Positions 33,698 through 42,027 of a DNA stretch of 64,000 nt are shown here, in pieces (positions within the stretch are counted from its first letter, which is position 1; each line of letters begins with the position of its first letter). The stretch covers positions 992,001-1,056,000 of the forward strand of contig NZ_CP059472.1 in the NCBI RefSeq assembly GCF_014041915.1, given 5' to 3'. Below the pieces are notes generated by a model that searched no databases, had not been told where the DNA came from, and saw nothing but the letters and a program-made list of their open reading frames with translations. This stretch comes from Marnyiella aurantia. Its GTDB lineage: Bacteria; Bacteroidota; Bacteroidia; Flavobacteriales; Weeksellaceae. A program made the position numbers and the translations under genes.

Positions 33698-34069
33698 ATG
33701 AAAATAAGAATAAAAGGAAACAGCATTCGGTTACGACTGACTAAAAGAGATGTACAGGCACTCAGGGAAACAGGTAAAGTAACAGAATCAACAGTAGTTT
33801 CACCGCGAAATATCTTCACCTATATCTTACAGAAGAATACAGAAGCGCCAAAGATGCACTGCACATTTGCGGATGGTAACATGACCGTGCATCTGCCACA
33901 TGATAAACTTTGTATCCTGATCTATACAGACGAAATCGGAGTGCAGGATTATGTCGATAACGGTGAAGAAGGCGGACTGTTCCTGCTTGTGGAAAAAGAT
34001 CTTAAGTGTCTGGACACAACTTCTGAAGATCAGTCGGATATGTATGATAATCCAAAAACCTCCTGCTAA
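33698..34069 (+). CDS. DUF7009-like small protein of the molybdenum-cofactor cluster
   Basis: This 123-residue protein begins MKIRIKGNSIRLRLTKRDV, the typical start of the DUF7009 family, which I recall near fdhD/moa genes in Bacteroidota. It is beta-rich, with a Cys in KMHCTFADG, another in DKLCILIYTD and a Cys at the end. It follows fdhD by 16 bases. A role in handling the Mo cofactor or its sulfur is plausible (context inference). It is convergent with a DUF1801 gene. Confidence 0.72.
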   Translation: MKIRIKGNSIRLRLTKRDVQALRETGKVTESTVVSPRNIFTYILQKNTEAPKMHCTFADGNMTVHLPHDKLCILIYTDEIGVQDYVDNGEEGGLFLLVEKDLKCLDTTSEDQSDMYDNPKTSC

Positions 34070-34078
34070 ACTACTCGG

Positions 34079-34534
34079 TTACTTCCGCAATTTTTCTTCA
34101 TAAAGGTCAATCCAGTCCTGAGCAGTCATTTTCTGTACCAGTTGTCCCATAAGTTCAAAAGGAATTTCGTCCGGTTTTTTAAATCTGATGCAGGATTTCC
34201 CCATATCCAGCTTGCGCTTGCAGTGTTTGGGATACTCGGCTACAAACCAGTCGTGGAGTTCGGGATTGGCATACATTCCCATGTGATAAAAAGCAATGAA
34301 ATTCTTTTGGGAGGCTATACCCAGAAACGGCAGAGGTTCGCCGGGAGTGCAGTGATAACCGTTTGGATAAACTGAAAGCGGAACATTCCAACCCATCATC
34401 CCATAACTTACAGCTTCTTCAAAGTCCGGCGGAAGGTTTTCTTTCACAGTTTCATAAAGTTTCTGCATTGCAGGTTTTCTTTCATCCGGTACCTTAGTCA
34501 GATAATCTTCCACACTTACTGATTCTATTCTCAT
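34079..34534 (-). CDS. DUF1801 (YdhG-like) domain protein
   Basis: This 151-residue protein has the DUF1801 layout: RKPAMQKLYETVKENLP, EEAVSYGMMGWNVPLS near residue 39, FYHMGMYANPE near residue 81 and a C-terminal CIRFKKPDEIPFELMGQL. Related proteins (YdhG/Fra) are described as frataxin-like iron chaperones in Bacillus, but the function here is unproven. It stands alone with a 10-base gap to the convergent DUF7009 gene. Confidence 0.83.
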   Translation of the reverse strand: MRIESVSVEDYLTKVPDERKPAMQKLYETVKENLPPDFEEAVSYGMMGWNVPLSVYPNGYHCTPGEPLPFLGIASQKNFIAFYHMGMYANPELHDWFVAEYPKHCKRKLDMGKSCIRFKKPDEIPFELMGQLVQKMTAQDWIDLYEEKLRK

Positions 34535-34608
34535 TGTAAATTTTTATAAAAATAGTTTTTTCTACATTATTATTTATTCTTTCAGGCCACAACATATAAG
34601 GCAGTAAA

Positions 34609-34633
34609 CAAAAAAAGCCCGCTTCAGCGGGCT
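34609..34633 (-). terminator. Intrinsic terminator of the YkvA-like gene
   Basis: A perfect 7-bp stem AGCCCGC/GCGGGCT with loop TTCA is preceded by A8 on the plus strand, a T tract for the minus-strand transcript. It lies 12 bases beyond the ykvA-type stop. Confidence 0.82.
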
Positions 34634-34644
34634 ATATATGGTGA

Positions 34645-34985
34645 TTAGTCTATGATTTCAGCGTCGGATATATTCCTGATATTGCCTATTTTTTCGGCTT
34701 CCCAAAGAAGAAATCTATCTACTTCCTTCAGTAATTTGGGTAGTGCCAATGAGAGAACCGCCAGATCATCGGCCACTCCAAGTACGGGAATAGCGATTTC
34801 TGGCAGAAGGTCAATTGGAGAAATAACATATAAAAGCCCCAACAGCGGTAAAATAATGTCGATTGCATTGACTGGATACTGTCCTTTTCTCCAATAATTA
34901 ACATTCGGATGATGTCCGGAATCTTTTTTATAAAACCTTTGTGCTTAATGGCTTGCTTAGCCAGTTCAATTTTAGAATATTTCAT
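34645..34985 (-). pseudogene. YkvA family (DUF1232) protein, frameshifted
   Basis: The N-terminal half (MKYSKIELAKQAIKHKG through RMLIIGEK) is read in one frame. The DUF1232 core (QYPVNAIDIILPLLGLLYV then ISPIDLLPEIAIPVLGVADD) continues in another frame to the stop at 34645. Adding one A to the A4 run (T4 at 34885-34888 on the plus strand) joins them into a normal 113-residue YkvA protein. The reading is otherwise clean and ends at a strong terminator, so a single-base sequencing error is as likely as a real mutation. Confidence 0.85.
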
Positions 34986-35068
34986 TATTGTGTTATGTAT
35001 TTCTAGGGTACGAAATAAACAATTAACCTGCCAATGGTGGTTTGAAACCTGTTAATAAACTTATAAAA

Positions 35069-35629
35069 TTATTTTTTCGCCGGAATAAATTTATCAATAA
35101 ATGAATGCACAGCCTCTGTATTCCAGTCCTTTGTTGCAGTCTCCCTTTGAAGTATGCGGCCGTTAGAATCCAGGATAAATGTGGTGGGAAATACTTTTGG
35201 AAGGATCTTTCCGTTAATTGGGCTTTCGGCTATGTACACAGGGACCGTATAATTATTTTCCTGAAGGAATTTCCGCACATCTTCTTCCTTATCCATCATG
35301 GCAATCAGCACGAAATCCATGTCATCTTTTTTGGAGTCGTAAAGTTTCTGTATAGAGGGCCATTCCTCGCGGCAAGGTTTACACCAGGTGCCCCAAAAAT
35401 TAAGGAAAACCAACTTTTCCCCTTTGAAATTCTTCAGGTTGGTGCTGGTTGTGTTTATTCCCTTCAGTTTTACGTCATAGTCAGCATCATCTACAGTTAC
35501 TGCCTCCTGAACGGTTGCGACCGGAATAAACTGTTCCTGGATGTAATTGCGTACGTTGGGTACAGCAACAGCAATTCCTGCAACAACAAGGAGTATAATA
35601 AAAATTAAATTCTTTCGTAAAAATTTCAT
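35069..35629 (-). CDS. TlpA-like thiol-disulfide oxidoreductase
   Basis: This 186-residue protein starts at the ATG ending at 35629; a TTG two codons upstream would overlap the previous gene. An N-terminal membrane anchor (NLIFIILLVVAGIAVAV) is followed by a thioredoxin domain with WGTWCKPCREEWPS (CxPC) near residue 91. An inserted segment and the cis-Pro (VFPTTFIL) near residue 150 follow. It reduces disulfides or handles cytochrome c maturation in the periplasm. It starts 2 bases after the preceding thioredoxin-like gene stop. Confidence 0.87.
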   Translation of the reverse strand: MKFLRKNLIFIILLVVAGIAVAVPNVRNYIQEQFIPVATVQEAVTVDDADYDVKLKGINTTSTNLKNFKGEKLVFLNFWGTWCKPCREEWPSIQKLYDSKKDDMDFVLIAMMDKEEDVRKFLQENNYTVPVYIAESPINGKILPKVFPTTFILDSNGRILQRETATKDWNTEAVHSFIDKFIPAKK

Positions 35630-35631
35630 TT

Positions 35632-36195
35632 TCAAATCAGTTTTAAAATTTCATCAATGACATCCGTGCCCCGGTTCTTGGCATAATATACCTGAAGGTC
35701 ATTATAAAACTCTTCCCGTGGATAGGTGTCTGGCTGAGTTTTAAATTTTTTAAGAAGCTCATTGCCGAAGGCTGGGCGTGGTCCCCAGACTGCCTTTACA
35801 GAGAAATCTTCGTTTAGAATTAAAATTTTCGGGATGGATTGGGTTCCGGCTGTGAGGAACTGATTAATTAATGAGGGGTCGCTGTCACGCAGGAAAATCC
35901 TTACCTCATTATAACCTTCAAAAAACCGTACCACGGCCGGCACAGTAGCACTTGCATCACCACACCAGGCTTCGGAGATAATCAGAATTCTTCCCTGAAA
36001 ATTCTTTTCGCGTAATGTTTCGTACTGAAGTGGGTCAAAATGAAGTGTTTTCAAAGTTCTGTTCATTCGCTGGAGACCCAGTTTATAGTACTCCATCATT
36101 TCATGATCCGCCTCTGTCTTAGGCACTTCTACTCTCTCCTCTGCGATTTTTAAGTATTCTTCAAACGAAATGCCCGCTTTCCAGTATTCTTCCAT
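35632..36195 (-). CDS. Thioredoxin-fold protein with a single active-site Cys
   Basis: This 187-residue protein has an N-terminal helical region (about 50 residues), then a thioredoxin-like core with SEAWCGDASATVP near residue 76. The second Cys of CxxC is replaced (CGDA). The cis-Pro is seen in TQSIPKILIL. The absence of a resolving Cys suggests it is not a classical reductase. It is followed by tlpA (2 bases) and preceded by aroC (1 base), so it lies in one transcript aroC, this gene, tlpA. Confidence 0.8.
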   Translation of the reverse strand: MEEYWKAGISFEEYLKIAEERVEVPKTEADHEMMEYYKLGLQRMNRTLKTLHFDPLQYETLREKNFQGRILIISEAWCGDASATVPAVVRFFEGYNEVRIFLRDSDPSLINQFLTAGTQSIPKILILNEDFSVKAVWGPRPAFGNELLKKFKTQPDTYPREEFYNDLQVYYAKNRGTDVIDEILKLI

Positions 36196-36196
36196 A

Positions 36197-37288
36197 TTAA
36201 ATTCTATTATTTTCAGACTGTTGATTATTGAATTTCCTCAGCTTGTTGATTAAAAAAAGATCTGCAAGCACGAAAGCCGCCAGATTTTCCACCACTGGCA
36301 CCGCTCTGGGTAAAACGCAGGCATCGTGCCGACCTTTTCCTGCGACAGTAACGGTACTACCGGAACTGTTCACGCTTTGCTGGTCGCGTAACACTGTCGC
36401 AACCGGCTTAAAGGCTACACGGAAATAAATATCCATCCCATTGGATATTCCACCCTGAATACCGCCTGAAAGATTACTTTTAGTAGTGAAATCTTCGTTA
36501 AACAAATCGTTGTGATCCATACCGGTCATTCTGGCACCGCAAAAACCGCTTCCGTATTCAAAGCCTTTGGCGGCATTGATGTTCAGCATCGCTTTTGCAA
36601 GTTCGGCCTGGAGTTTACCAAATACCGGCTCGCCAACACCTGCGGGCAGGTTTTTAATCACACAGGTAATGGTCCCTCCGATCGTGTTGCCTTCTTTTTT
36701 AATCTCCTTAATCCTTGTAATCATTCTTTCTGCAGTGGCTGGATCAGGACAGCGGACATCATTGTCATCTGTTTTAGACAAATCCAGATCCTGATAGGGT
36801 TTTTCGCAGAAAATCTCACCAACTGACGATACGTAGGCCTGAATCTGGACATCAGACGGCAGAATTTGCCGGGCCAGACTACCTGCCACTACCCAATTCA
36901 CAGTTTCTCGGGCTGATGATTTGCCTCCGCCACGATAATCCCTTATGCCAAATTTACGGTCGTAAGTAAAATCGGCATGGCTTGGTCGGTAGACATTTGC
37001 CAGATGATCGTAATCCTGACTCTTTTGATTTTCATTTTCGATGATAAAACCTATGGGCGTACCCGTTGTAGTTCCATTAAATACACCCGAGAGAAATTTC
37101 ACCGAATCATTTTCTTTCCGCTGCGTTACAATCGTGGACTGTCCCGGTCGTCTGCGGTCCAACTGACGCTGTATTTCCTGGAAATCAGGCTTAAGTCCGG
37201 CAGGAAAATTAGTAATCACTCCACCATAGGCAGTACCGTGACTCTCACCAAATGTAGACAGGGTTAGAAAATTTCCGAGATTGATCAT
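36197..37288 (-). CDS. aroC: Chorismate synthase
   Basis: This 363-residue enzyme is the last of the shikimate pathway (EPSP to chorismate, FMN-dependent). Signatures are [14 protein letters not shown] at the N-terminus, [13 protein letters not shown] near residue 48, [14 protein letters not shown] near residue 103 and [14 protein letters not shown] near residue 119. The C-terminal [14 protein letters not shown] near residue 321 completes the set. It heads a run of three close-packed minus-strand genes. Confidence 0.96.
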   Translation of the reverse strand: MINLGNFLTLSTFGESHGTAYGGVITNFPAGLKPDFQEIQRQLDRRRPGQSTIVTQRKENDSVKFLSGVFNGTTTGTPIGFIIENENQKSQDYDHLANVYRPSHADFTYDRKFGIRDYRGGGKSSARETVNWVVAGSLARQILPSDVQIQAYVSSVGEIFCEKPYQDLDLSKTDDNDVRCPDPATAERMITRIKEIKKEGNTIGGTITCVIKNLPAGVGEPVFGKLQAELAKAMLNINAAKGFEYGSGFCGARMTGMDHNDLFNEDFTTKSNLSGGIQGGISNGMDIYFRVAFKPVATVLRDQQSVNSSGSTVTVAGKGRHDACVLPRAVPVVENLAAFVLADLFLINKLRKFNNQQSENNRI

Positions 37289-37357
37289 AGCACAAAGTTA
37301 ATGAAAAGCCCTGAGTTGCCCTGCATAGAATGAATGGGTATATGTAGATGCCCCGCC

Positions 37358-37382
37358 AAAAAAAAAGCCGCAAAAAGCGGCT
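37358..37382 (-). terminator. Intrinsic terminator of the glycine-zipper lipoprotein gene
   Basis: AGCCGC and GCGGCT form a 6-bp stem with an A5 loop. A9 precedes the stem on the plus strand, a T tract for minus-strand transcription. Confidence 0.75.
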
Positions 37383-37404
37383 TTCACTATTAAATCTACA
37401 TAAT

Positions 37405-37944
37405 TTATTGAGGGATACGTCCCTGCTTTTTATCTACCTGACGTCCGATCACATAACCACTGGCACCACCGATAATACCACCTACAACGGCACCACCACC
37501 TCTGTTCTTCTTGTTAAGCAATGCACCTGCAGCAGCACCTGTAACAGCACCTACAACAGTACCTTTAGCGGTATGGCTGATCCCCTGTTTCTGGGGAGCC
37601 TGCTGAACGGCACCGGAATTACCGGATGAGGATCCACTGTTATTGGAATAACGTGGTGTGTTGTCCACGTAAACTGTACGCGTTTCGCGCACTACATTTG
37701 TTTTAGCAGAGGCGGCCGAAGCCTGACGGGCCTGTTGCACTTGTGCAACACTGTCTGCTTTTTTTTGAGTTTCATAAGCCATTCTTTCTTTTTCAATAGC
37801 TAATTTCTGCTTTTCGATCTCTAACTGACGCTGCTGAAATTCAATTTTCTGCTGTTCAACTGATTTTTCGGCTAATTTATCATCTTTTTGACAGGCCGTC
37901 AGCATCATAAGGGATACTGCACCTGCTGCAATTATATTTTTCAT
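37405..37944 (-). CDS. Glycine-zipper lipoprotein
   Basis: This 179-residue protein has the lipoprotein signal MKNIIAAGAVSLMMLTAC (lipobox LTAC), then a coiled-coil-like region rich in Gln/Lys/Glu (QRQLEIEKQKLAIEKERM). A Ser/Ala/Asn linker and a C-terminal glycine zipper (VVGAVTGAAAGALL, VVGGIIGGASGYVIG) follow. YMGG/OmpA-like glycine-zipper proteins associate with membranes; the precise function is unknown. It has its own terminator and no close operon partner. Confidence 0.82.
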   Translation of the reverse strand: MKNIIAAGAVSLMMLTACQKDDKLAEKSVEQQKIEFQQRQLEIEKQKLAIEKERMAYETQKKADSVAQVQQARQASAASAKTNVVRETRTVYVDNTPRYSNNSGSSSGNSGAVQQAPQKQGISHTAKGTVVGAVTGAAAGALLNKKNRGGGAVVGGIIGGASGYVIGRQVDKKQGRIPQ

Positions 37945-38047
37945 AACTCAATTTTTTAATTCAACTTCTTCTTCGGCCATACCATGCCAAATGTAGCACC
38001 AAAGCACTGTTAAGGAAATGTTAAATAGTTTAAATGTTCCTAAAAGC

Positions 38048-38076
38048 AAAAAACCAGCAGTGAAATCTGCTGGTTT
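38048..38076 (-). terminator. Intrinsic terminator of tRNA-Cys
   Basis: A perfect 10-bp stem AAACCAGCAG/CTGCTGGTTT with loop TGAAAT lies directly downstream of the tRNA. A-rich sequence on the plus strand gives a T tract for minus-strand transcription. Confidence 0.82.
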
Positions 38077-38078
38077 GG

Positions 38079-38149
38079 AGGTTCCTAGCGGATTCGAACC
38101 GCTGTACGTGGTGTTGCAGACCACTGCCTAGCCACTCGGCCAAAGAACC
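38079..38149 (-). tRNA. tRNA-Cys (anticodon GCA)
   Basis: This 71-base tRNA has an acceptor stem GGTTCTT pairing with AGGAACC, discriminator T and no encoded CCA. The anticodon loop is CTGCAAC with anticodon GCA at 38115-38117 on the minus strand. The T-arm contains GGTTCGAATCC. It stands alone between a lipoprotein gene and folB, with a strong terminator. Confidence 0.95.
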
Positions 38150-38251
38150 ATTTGGGTGTGCAAATATAGCCTTTTATTTAATTTTAAAAAATTATTTCTG
38201 AAAATATCTCGTAAAAGCACTTCTGTACCACGTATTCGACAGCTGACAGAT

Positions 38252-38614
38252 TTAGATGAAACTCTTTTCCATCTCCACGCTTACTCCATCCATCTCACCC
38301 TGCATAGGCGGGTTAGTTTTGGTAAGCTTAACTCGAACATAAGTGAGTTGTTGATACTTCCGCTCCAGTCTGCCGATAATCCGTCCGATTACGTGTTCCA
38401 GCAGTTTGGAAGGAACCATCATCTCTTCATGGATAATGGAGTTTATTTCAGCGTAATTAATGGTATCCAAAAGGTCATCGCTTTCTGAAGCCTTCCAGAG
38501 ATCGGCATGCAGTTCAACATTAAGCAAATAATAGGTTCCGGTAAGCGTTTCTTCCGGAAGTACGCCATGGTAAGCGTATATCTTCAGATTTTCCAGCAGT
38601 ATTTTTGAGCTCAT
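38252..38614 (-). CDS. folB: Dihydroneopterin aldolase
   Basis: This 120-residue folate-pathway enzyme starts with ILLENLKIYAYHGVLPEE, where YHGV is the usual signature, followed by YLLNVELHAD. The DTINYAEINSIIHEEM segment near residue 49 and VRVKLTKTNPPM near the C-terminus also fit the family. It makes 6-hydroxymethyl-dihydropterin, the substrate of FolK, which is encoded at 59.4 kb in this window. It stands between tRNA-Cys and nadA. Confidence 0.92.
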   Translation of the reverse strand: MSSKILLENLKIYAYHGVLPEETLTGTYYLLNVELHADLWKASESDDLLDTINYAEINSIIHEEMMVPSKLLEHVIGRIIGRLERKYQQLTYVRVKLTKTNPPMQGEMDGVSVEMEKSFI

Positions 38615-38708
38615 TTCCTTATTCTTATGATTGATTAATATTTGATGAACTTTTTTAAGCTGGTGGTTTCTGTCATCAGATCAGGTTGCCTTAACACCCC
38701 GACCTCAG

Positions 38709-38726
38709 CAAATCATCAAATCAACA
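38709..38726 (+). repeat. Solo ATCAAATCATC-type repeat
   Basis: CAAATCATCAAATCAAC resembles the repeats flanking the S23-like gene at 26 kb. A partly inverted relative (TTGATTAATATTTGATGAAC) lies at 38631-38650. No small gene lies between them here, so it could be an empty or decayed element. Confidence 0.45.
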
Positions 38727-38728
38727 TA

Positions 38729-39748
38729 TTACTTTATCGTCTTACTCATTTCAAGCATAGCCTCGATAGGTCTTAATGCCTTCAGGCGCAACTCTTCGTC
38801 AATCAGGATTTCAGGTAATTCATACTTCATGCACAGATAAAGTTTTTCCATCGTGTTCCGCTTCATATAAAAACATTCGGAGCAGTTACAGCTTTCATCA
38901 AAAACCAATGCAGGAATCAGTTCTTTGTGTGGAGCACGCTTTTTCATCTCATGCAGAATTCCTTCTTCGGTTGCTACAATAAACTTCTGGCTGTCGTCTT
39001 TTTCAACATAATTAAGCAACGCTGAGGTGGAACCGATGAAATGAGCCAAATCCAATACTGCGGATTCACTTTCCGGATGTGCGATAAGTTTAGCGTCCGG
39101 ATTCTGAGCAAGTTGGGTAGCAATCCTTTCCATGGAGAACGCTTCGTGCACGATACAGCTACCGTCCCATAGAATCATATCACGACCGGTTTTCTTGGTT
39201 AGCCATGCACCCAGATTTTTATCGGGAGCAAAGATGATGGGTCTGTCCGCAGGAAGTGACCTGATAATGGTTTCCGCATTGGAACTTGTAACTATGATGT
39301 CAGATTCGGCTTTTGTTTCAGCATTACAGTTTATGTAAGTTGCGATAAGGGCATTAGGGTGTTTGGCACGCATAGCACGTAGACCTTCGCCGCTGCAGCC
39401 ATCAGCCAGTGAGCAGCCTGCCTGAGTATCGGGAAGTACTACTTTTTTGGTTGGGTTCAGGATTTTGGCAGCTTCGGCCATGAAATGTACACCGCAGAAA
39501 GCGATCATATCTGCATCAGTATCCTTTGCCTGACGGGCCAACTGCAGAGAGTCACCCAGAAAATCGGCGATATCCTGGATAGCAGGTGGCTGGTAGTAAT
39601 GCGCAAGAATTACGGCATTTTTTTCCTTTTTAAGGTCCAGAATGGCCTGCACCAAAGCTTCGCCCTGTGGAATGACTACATTTTCAATATTAAGGAATCC
39701 CCTAACAGGAAGATTTGCTTTTGCTTTATCTAAAAATTCGGTACTCAT
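38729..39748 (-). CDS. nadA: Quinolinate synthase
   Basis: This 339-residue enzyme uses a [4Fe-4S] cluster to condense iminoaspartate and DHAP to quinolinate in NAD synthesis. Cluster cysteines are expected in [10 protein letters not shown] (near residue 111), around MNCNAETK and in [12 protein letters not shown] near the C-terminus. [18 protein letters not shown] near residue 49 is a typical substrate-binding segment. It starts 1 base after the neighbouring Rossmann-fold gene stop, so they are cotranscribed. No nadB or nadC is nearby. Confidence 0.95.
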   Translation of the reverse strand: MSTEFLDKAKANLPVRGFLNIENVVIPQGEALVQAILDLKKEKNAVILAHYYQPPAIQDIADFLGDSLQLARQAKDTDADMIAFCGVHFMAEAAKILNPTKKVVLPDTQAGCSLADGCSGEGLRAMRAKHPNALIATYINCNAETKAESDIIVTSSNAETIIRSLPADRPIIFAPDKNLGAWLTKKTGRDMILWDGSCIVHEAFSMERIATQLAQNPDAKLIAHPESESAVLDLAHFIGSTSALLNYVEKDDSQKFIVATEEGILHEMKKRAPHKELIPALVFDESCNCSECFYMKRNTMEKLYLCMKYELPEILIDEELRLKALRPIEAMLEMSKTIK

Positions 39749-39749
39749 A

Positions 39750-40481
39750 CTAGAAATATTTAGGATTGGGATGTTTAAATTTAAAATTAAAATCGCTGAT
39801 CAGCTTTTGAGAGCTTATGATTCGTTGCCCGTTATCATATGAATCTGCTGATGTAGTATCTGATCCAGTTTTTAAAATTTCTCCAAGCGTGGGATGCTCG
39901 GGAGCAACCAGATTATAGGTCTCGCCGCCGCGCGGGCTGGTGATGAGAACATCGATGGCCTGAAGTATATCCTCAAAATGGATATGGTTCGCTTTCTTTT
40001 CAGGATTCGCCGGGGATTTAGTTCGGTAGAAATTCTGCAGGGATCTTTCGTCTCCCATTATTCCGCCCAAACGGAGAACTATGGTTTGCGGAAATTTCGC
40101 CAGTACCGTTTCTTCGGCTTTTACAATATCTTCTCTCAGATTTTCAGTATGATCTTCGGTGAATACACCATTTTGCTGAGGATAAACGCCGGTAGAACTA
40201 AAAAAGACGGTTTGTTTTGTATTAAACTTCGATTTCCTGAAGCCTTCAAGCCAACTGTCTTTTGCCACCGGCATGCTGAAAATCACCAGATCTGCAGCGT
40301 TAAGTTCCGGAACTTCCTGAGGATTAGTAAAATCAAATAGATAAGCTTCCGGGGCTACCAACCTTAGATACTCTAATTTATCCGTTGTGGTAGTGGTCAC
40401 AATGACCTGATGATTTTTTTCCTTCAAAAAAGCAGCCAGCCGAACCCCTACCCAACCGCAACCCACGATGGCAATTTTCAT
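39750..40481 (-). CDS. NAD(P)-binding Rossmann-fold protein (YeeZ-like)
   Basis: This 243-residue protein starts with the nucleotide-binding motif [17 protein letters not shown]. It has [14 protein letters not shown] near residue 93 and lacks a clear YxxxK of classical SDRs. It resembles YeeZ/atypical extended SDR proteins. The substrate is unknown. It overlaps the gmk stop by 4 bases (ATGA) and is followed by nadA after 1 base, so gmk, this gene and nadA form a transcript. Confidence 0.8.
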   Translation of the reverse strand: MKIAIVGCGWVGVRLAAFLKEKNHQVIVTTTTTDKLEYLRLVAPEAYLFDFTNPQEVPELNAADLVIFSMPVAKDSWLEGFRKSKFNTKQTVFFSSTGVYPQQNGVFTEDHTENLREDIVKAEETVLAKFPQTIVLRLGGIMGDERSLQNFYRTKSPANPEKKANHIHFEDILQAIDVLITSPRGGETYNLVAPEHPTLGEILKTGSDTTSADSYDNGQRIISSQKLISDFNFKFKHPNPKYF

Positions 40482-41041
40482 GAGGCCAGGAAATTTTCAA
40501 TCACCTTTACTACGGCATCTTTGGCAACCTGCAGATCGTCATTGACCAAAATCTCATCAAAGTGATCTTTATACGTCATTTCTTCTCCTGCTTTCGCCAA
40601 ACGGCTCACAATAGTTTCAGCATCATCGGTAGCACGCAGATTGAGTCTCCTTTCCAGCTCTTCAATAGACGGAGGCATAATGAAAATTGATATTGCCTTA
40701 TCATCAAAGTATTTTTTAAGGGAGATGCCACCTTTAACATCAACATCAAAAATGACAATCTTTTTTTCGTCCCAAATGCGCTCCACTTCAGATTTCAGGG
40801 TGCCGTAATATTTGTCCTCATACACTTCCTCGAACTCCACAAAAGCATTTTCGGCTATGCGTGCACGGAAATCGTCGGGTGTAAGGAAATGATAATCCAC
40901 ACCGTCTTTCTCCTCGCCTCGCGGACGGCGCGTGGTACAGGAAACTGAGAATGACAGTTGCGGAAAAGTTTCCAGGCAATGCTTTACCAAAGTCGTTTTA
41001 CCGCTGCCGGAAGGTGCTGAGAATATGATAACTTTTTGCAT
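40478..41041 (-). CDS. gmk: Guanylate kinase
   Basis: This 187-residue enzyme converts GMP to GDP. The P-loop is FSAPSGSGKTTLVKH near residue 7, followed by SVSCTTRRPRGEEKDGVDYHF (conserved GMP-binding Arg and Tyr) and IFIMPPSIEELERRL near residue 122. The length is normal. It follows yicC by 21 bases and overlaps the next gene (ATGA), consistent with the common yicC-gmk operon arrangement. Confidence 0.95.
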   Translation of the reverse strand: MQKVIIFSAPSGSGKTTLVKHCLETFPQLSFSVSCTTRRPRGEEKDGVDYHFLTPDDFRARIAENAFVEFEEVYEDKYYGTLKSEVERIWDEKKIVIFDVDVKGGISLKKYFDDKAISIFIMPPSIEELERRLNLRATDDAETIVSRLAKAGEEMTYKDHFDEILVNDDLQVAKDAVVKVIENFLAS

Positions 41042-41062
41042 CTGATTGCGATAAGTATTTTT

Positions 41063-41920
41063 TTATAAAACGTTTAAGGTCTGCTCTTTAATCTTCTCCA
41101 GGTCATCTTTCATCATAACGACCAGTTTCTGGATTTCTGCATGGTTTGCCTTGGAACCCAGCGTATTGATCTCGCGTCCGATTTCTTGAGAGATGAAACC
41201 TAACTTTTTACCGTTCAGGTTTTCGTTCTTCATTACTTCGGTGTAATACTTCAGGTGCTGCACCAGGCGCACTTTTTCTTCGGAAATATCAAGTTTCTCA
41301 GTGTAATAGGCCAATTCCTGATAAAAACGCGTCTCATCTATATTTCCGAACTCCTTAAGCGTGTTCTGATACCGCTCCTTCACGGCTTCCAGACGGATTC
41401 CTTCGTAAGGCACCACCATGGAAAGATAGGTTTCTATATTATGAATGTTCCGTTTAAGCTCTTCGTGCAGAATATCGCCTTCGGTCTTACGGAATTCTTC
41501 GAATTTTGTTAAAGCCTGGTCTACAAGCTGATTAATCAATACCCATTCACTGTCATCAACCTCGTCATTCTTTGCTGTGGTAGCATCGGGCATTCTGATG
41601 GCCATCTTAAGATATTCAAAATCAGGTCCATCGCCTGCAACTGCTTTCAGTTGGGACATATATGATTTTACAAGTTCAGAATTGATACTTGTATCTCCGG
41701 ACGTGTTTGTAGTTTCCAGATTGATATAACAGTCTACCTTACCACGCATAATACGGTCATTCAGTACCTTACGAATTTCGAACTCCTTTTCTTTATAGCG
41801 CTGCGGCATCTTGATATTCAGATCAAAAGACTTACTGTTCAGAGATTTGATATCAACTGTTATTTTCTTGCCTTCTAAGACCCCTTCGCTTCTGCCGAAG
41901 CCGGTCATGGATAAAATCAT
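41063..41920 (-). CDS. yicC: YicC family endoribonuclease-like protein
   Basis: This 285-residue protein has the conserved N-terminal MTGFGRSEG, LNSKSFDLNIKMP near residue 27 and a C-terminal GKKLGFISQEIGREINTLGS. YicC/YloC proteins are ribonucleases, and the gene commonly precedes gmk, as here. A TATCTTTG -7 element lies at 41938-41945, 17 bases before the ATG. It is divergent from miaA. Confidence 0.92.
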   Translation of the reverse strand: MILSMTGFGRSEGVLEGKKITVDIKSLNSKSFDLNIKMPQRYKEKEFEIRKVLNDRIMRGKVDCYINLETTNTSGDTSINSELVKSYMSQLKAVAGDGPDFEYLKMAIRMPDATTAKNDEVDDSEWVLINQLVDQALTKFEEFRKTEGDILHEELKRNIHNIETYLSMVVPYEGIRLEAVKERYQNTLKEFGNIDETRFYQELAYYTEKLDISEEKVRLVQHLKYYTEVMKNENLNGKKLGFISQEIGREINTLGSKANHAEIQKLVVMMKDDLEKIKEQTLNVL

Positions 41921-42027
41921 AGAATAGAATTAGGTAACAAAGATAAAGATTATTGAGGGAAACTGCGGACTCGGCGCGGCTAATTCGGGACCGTGCATTT
42001 CTGAAAAAAATTAAGGAAATTTGCAGT

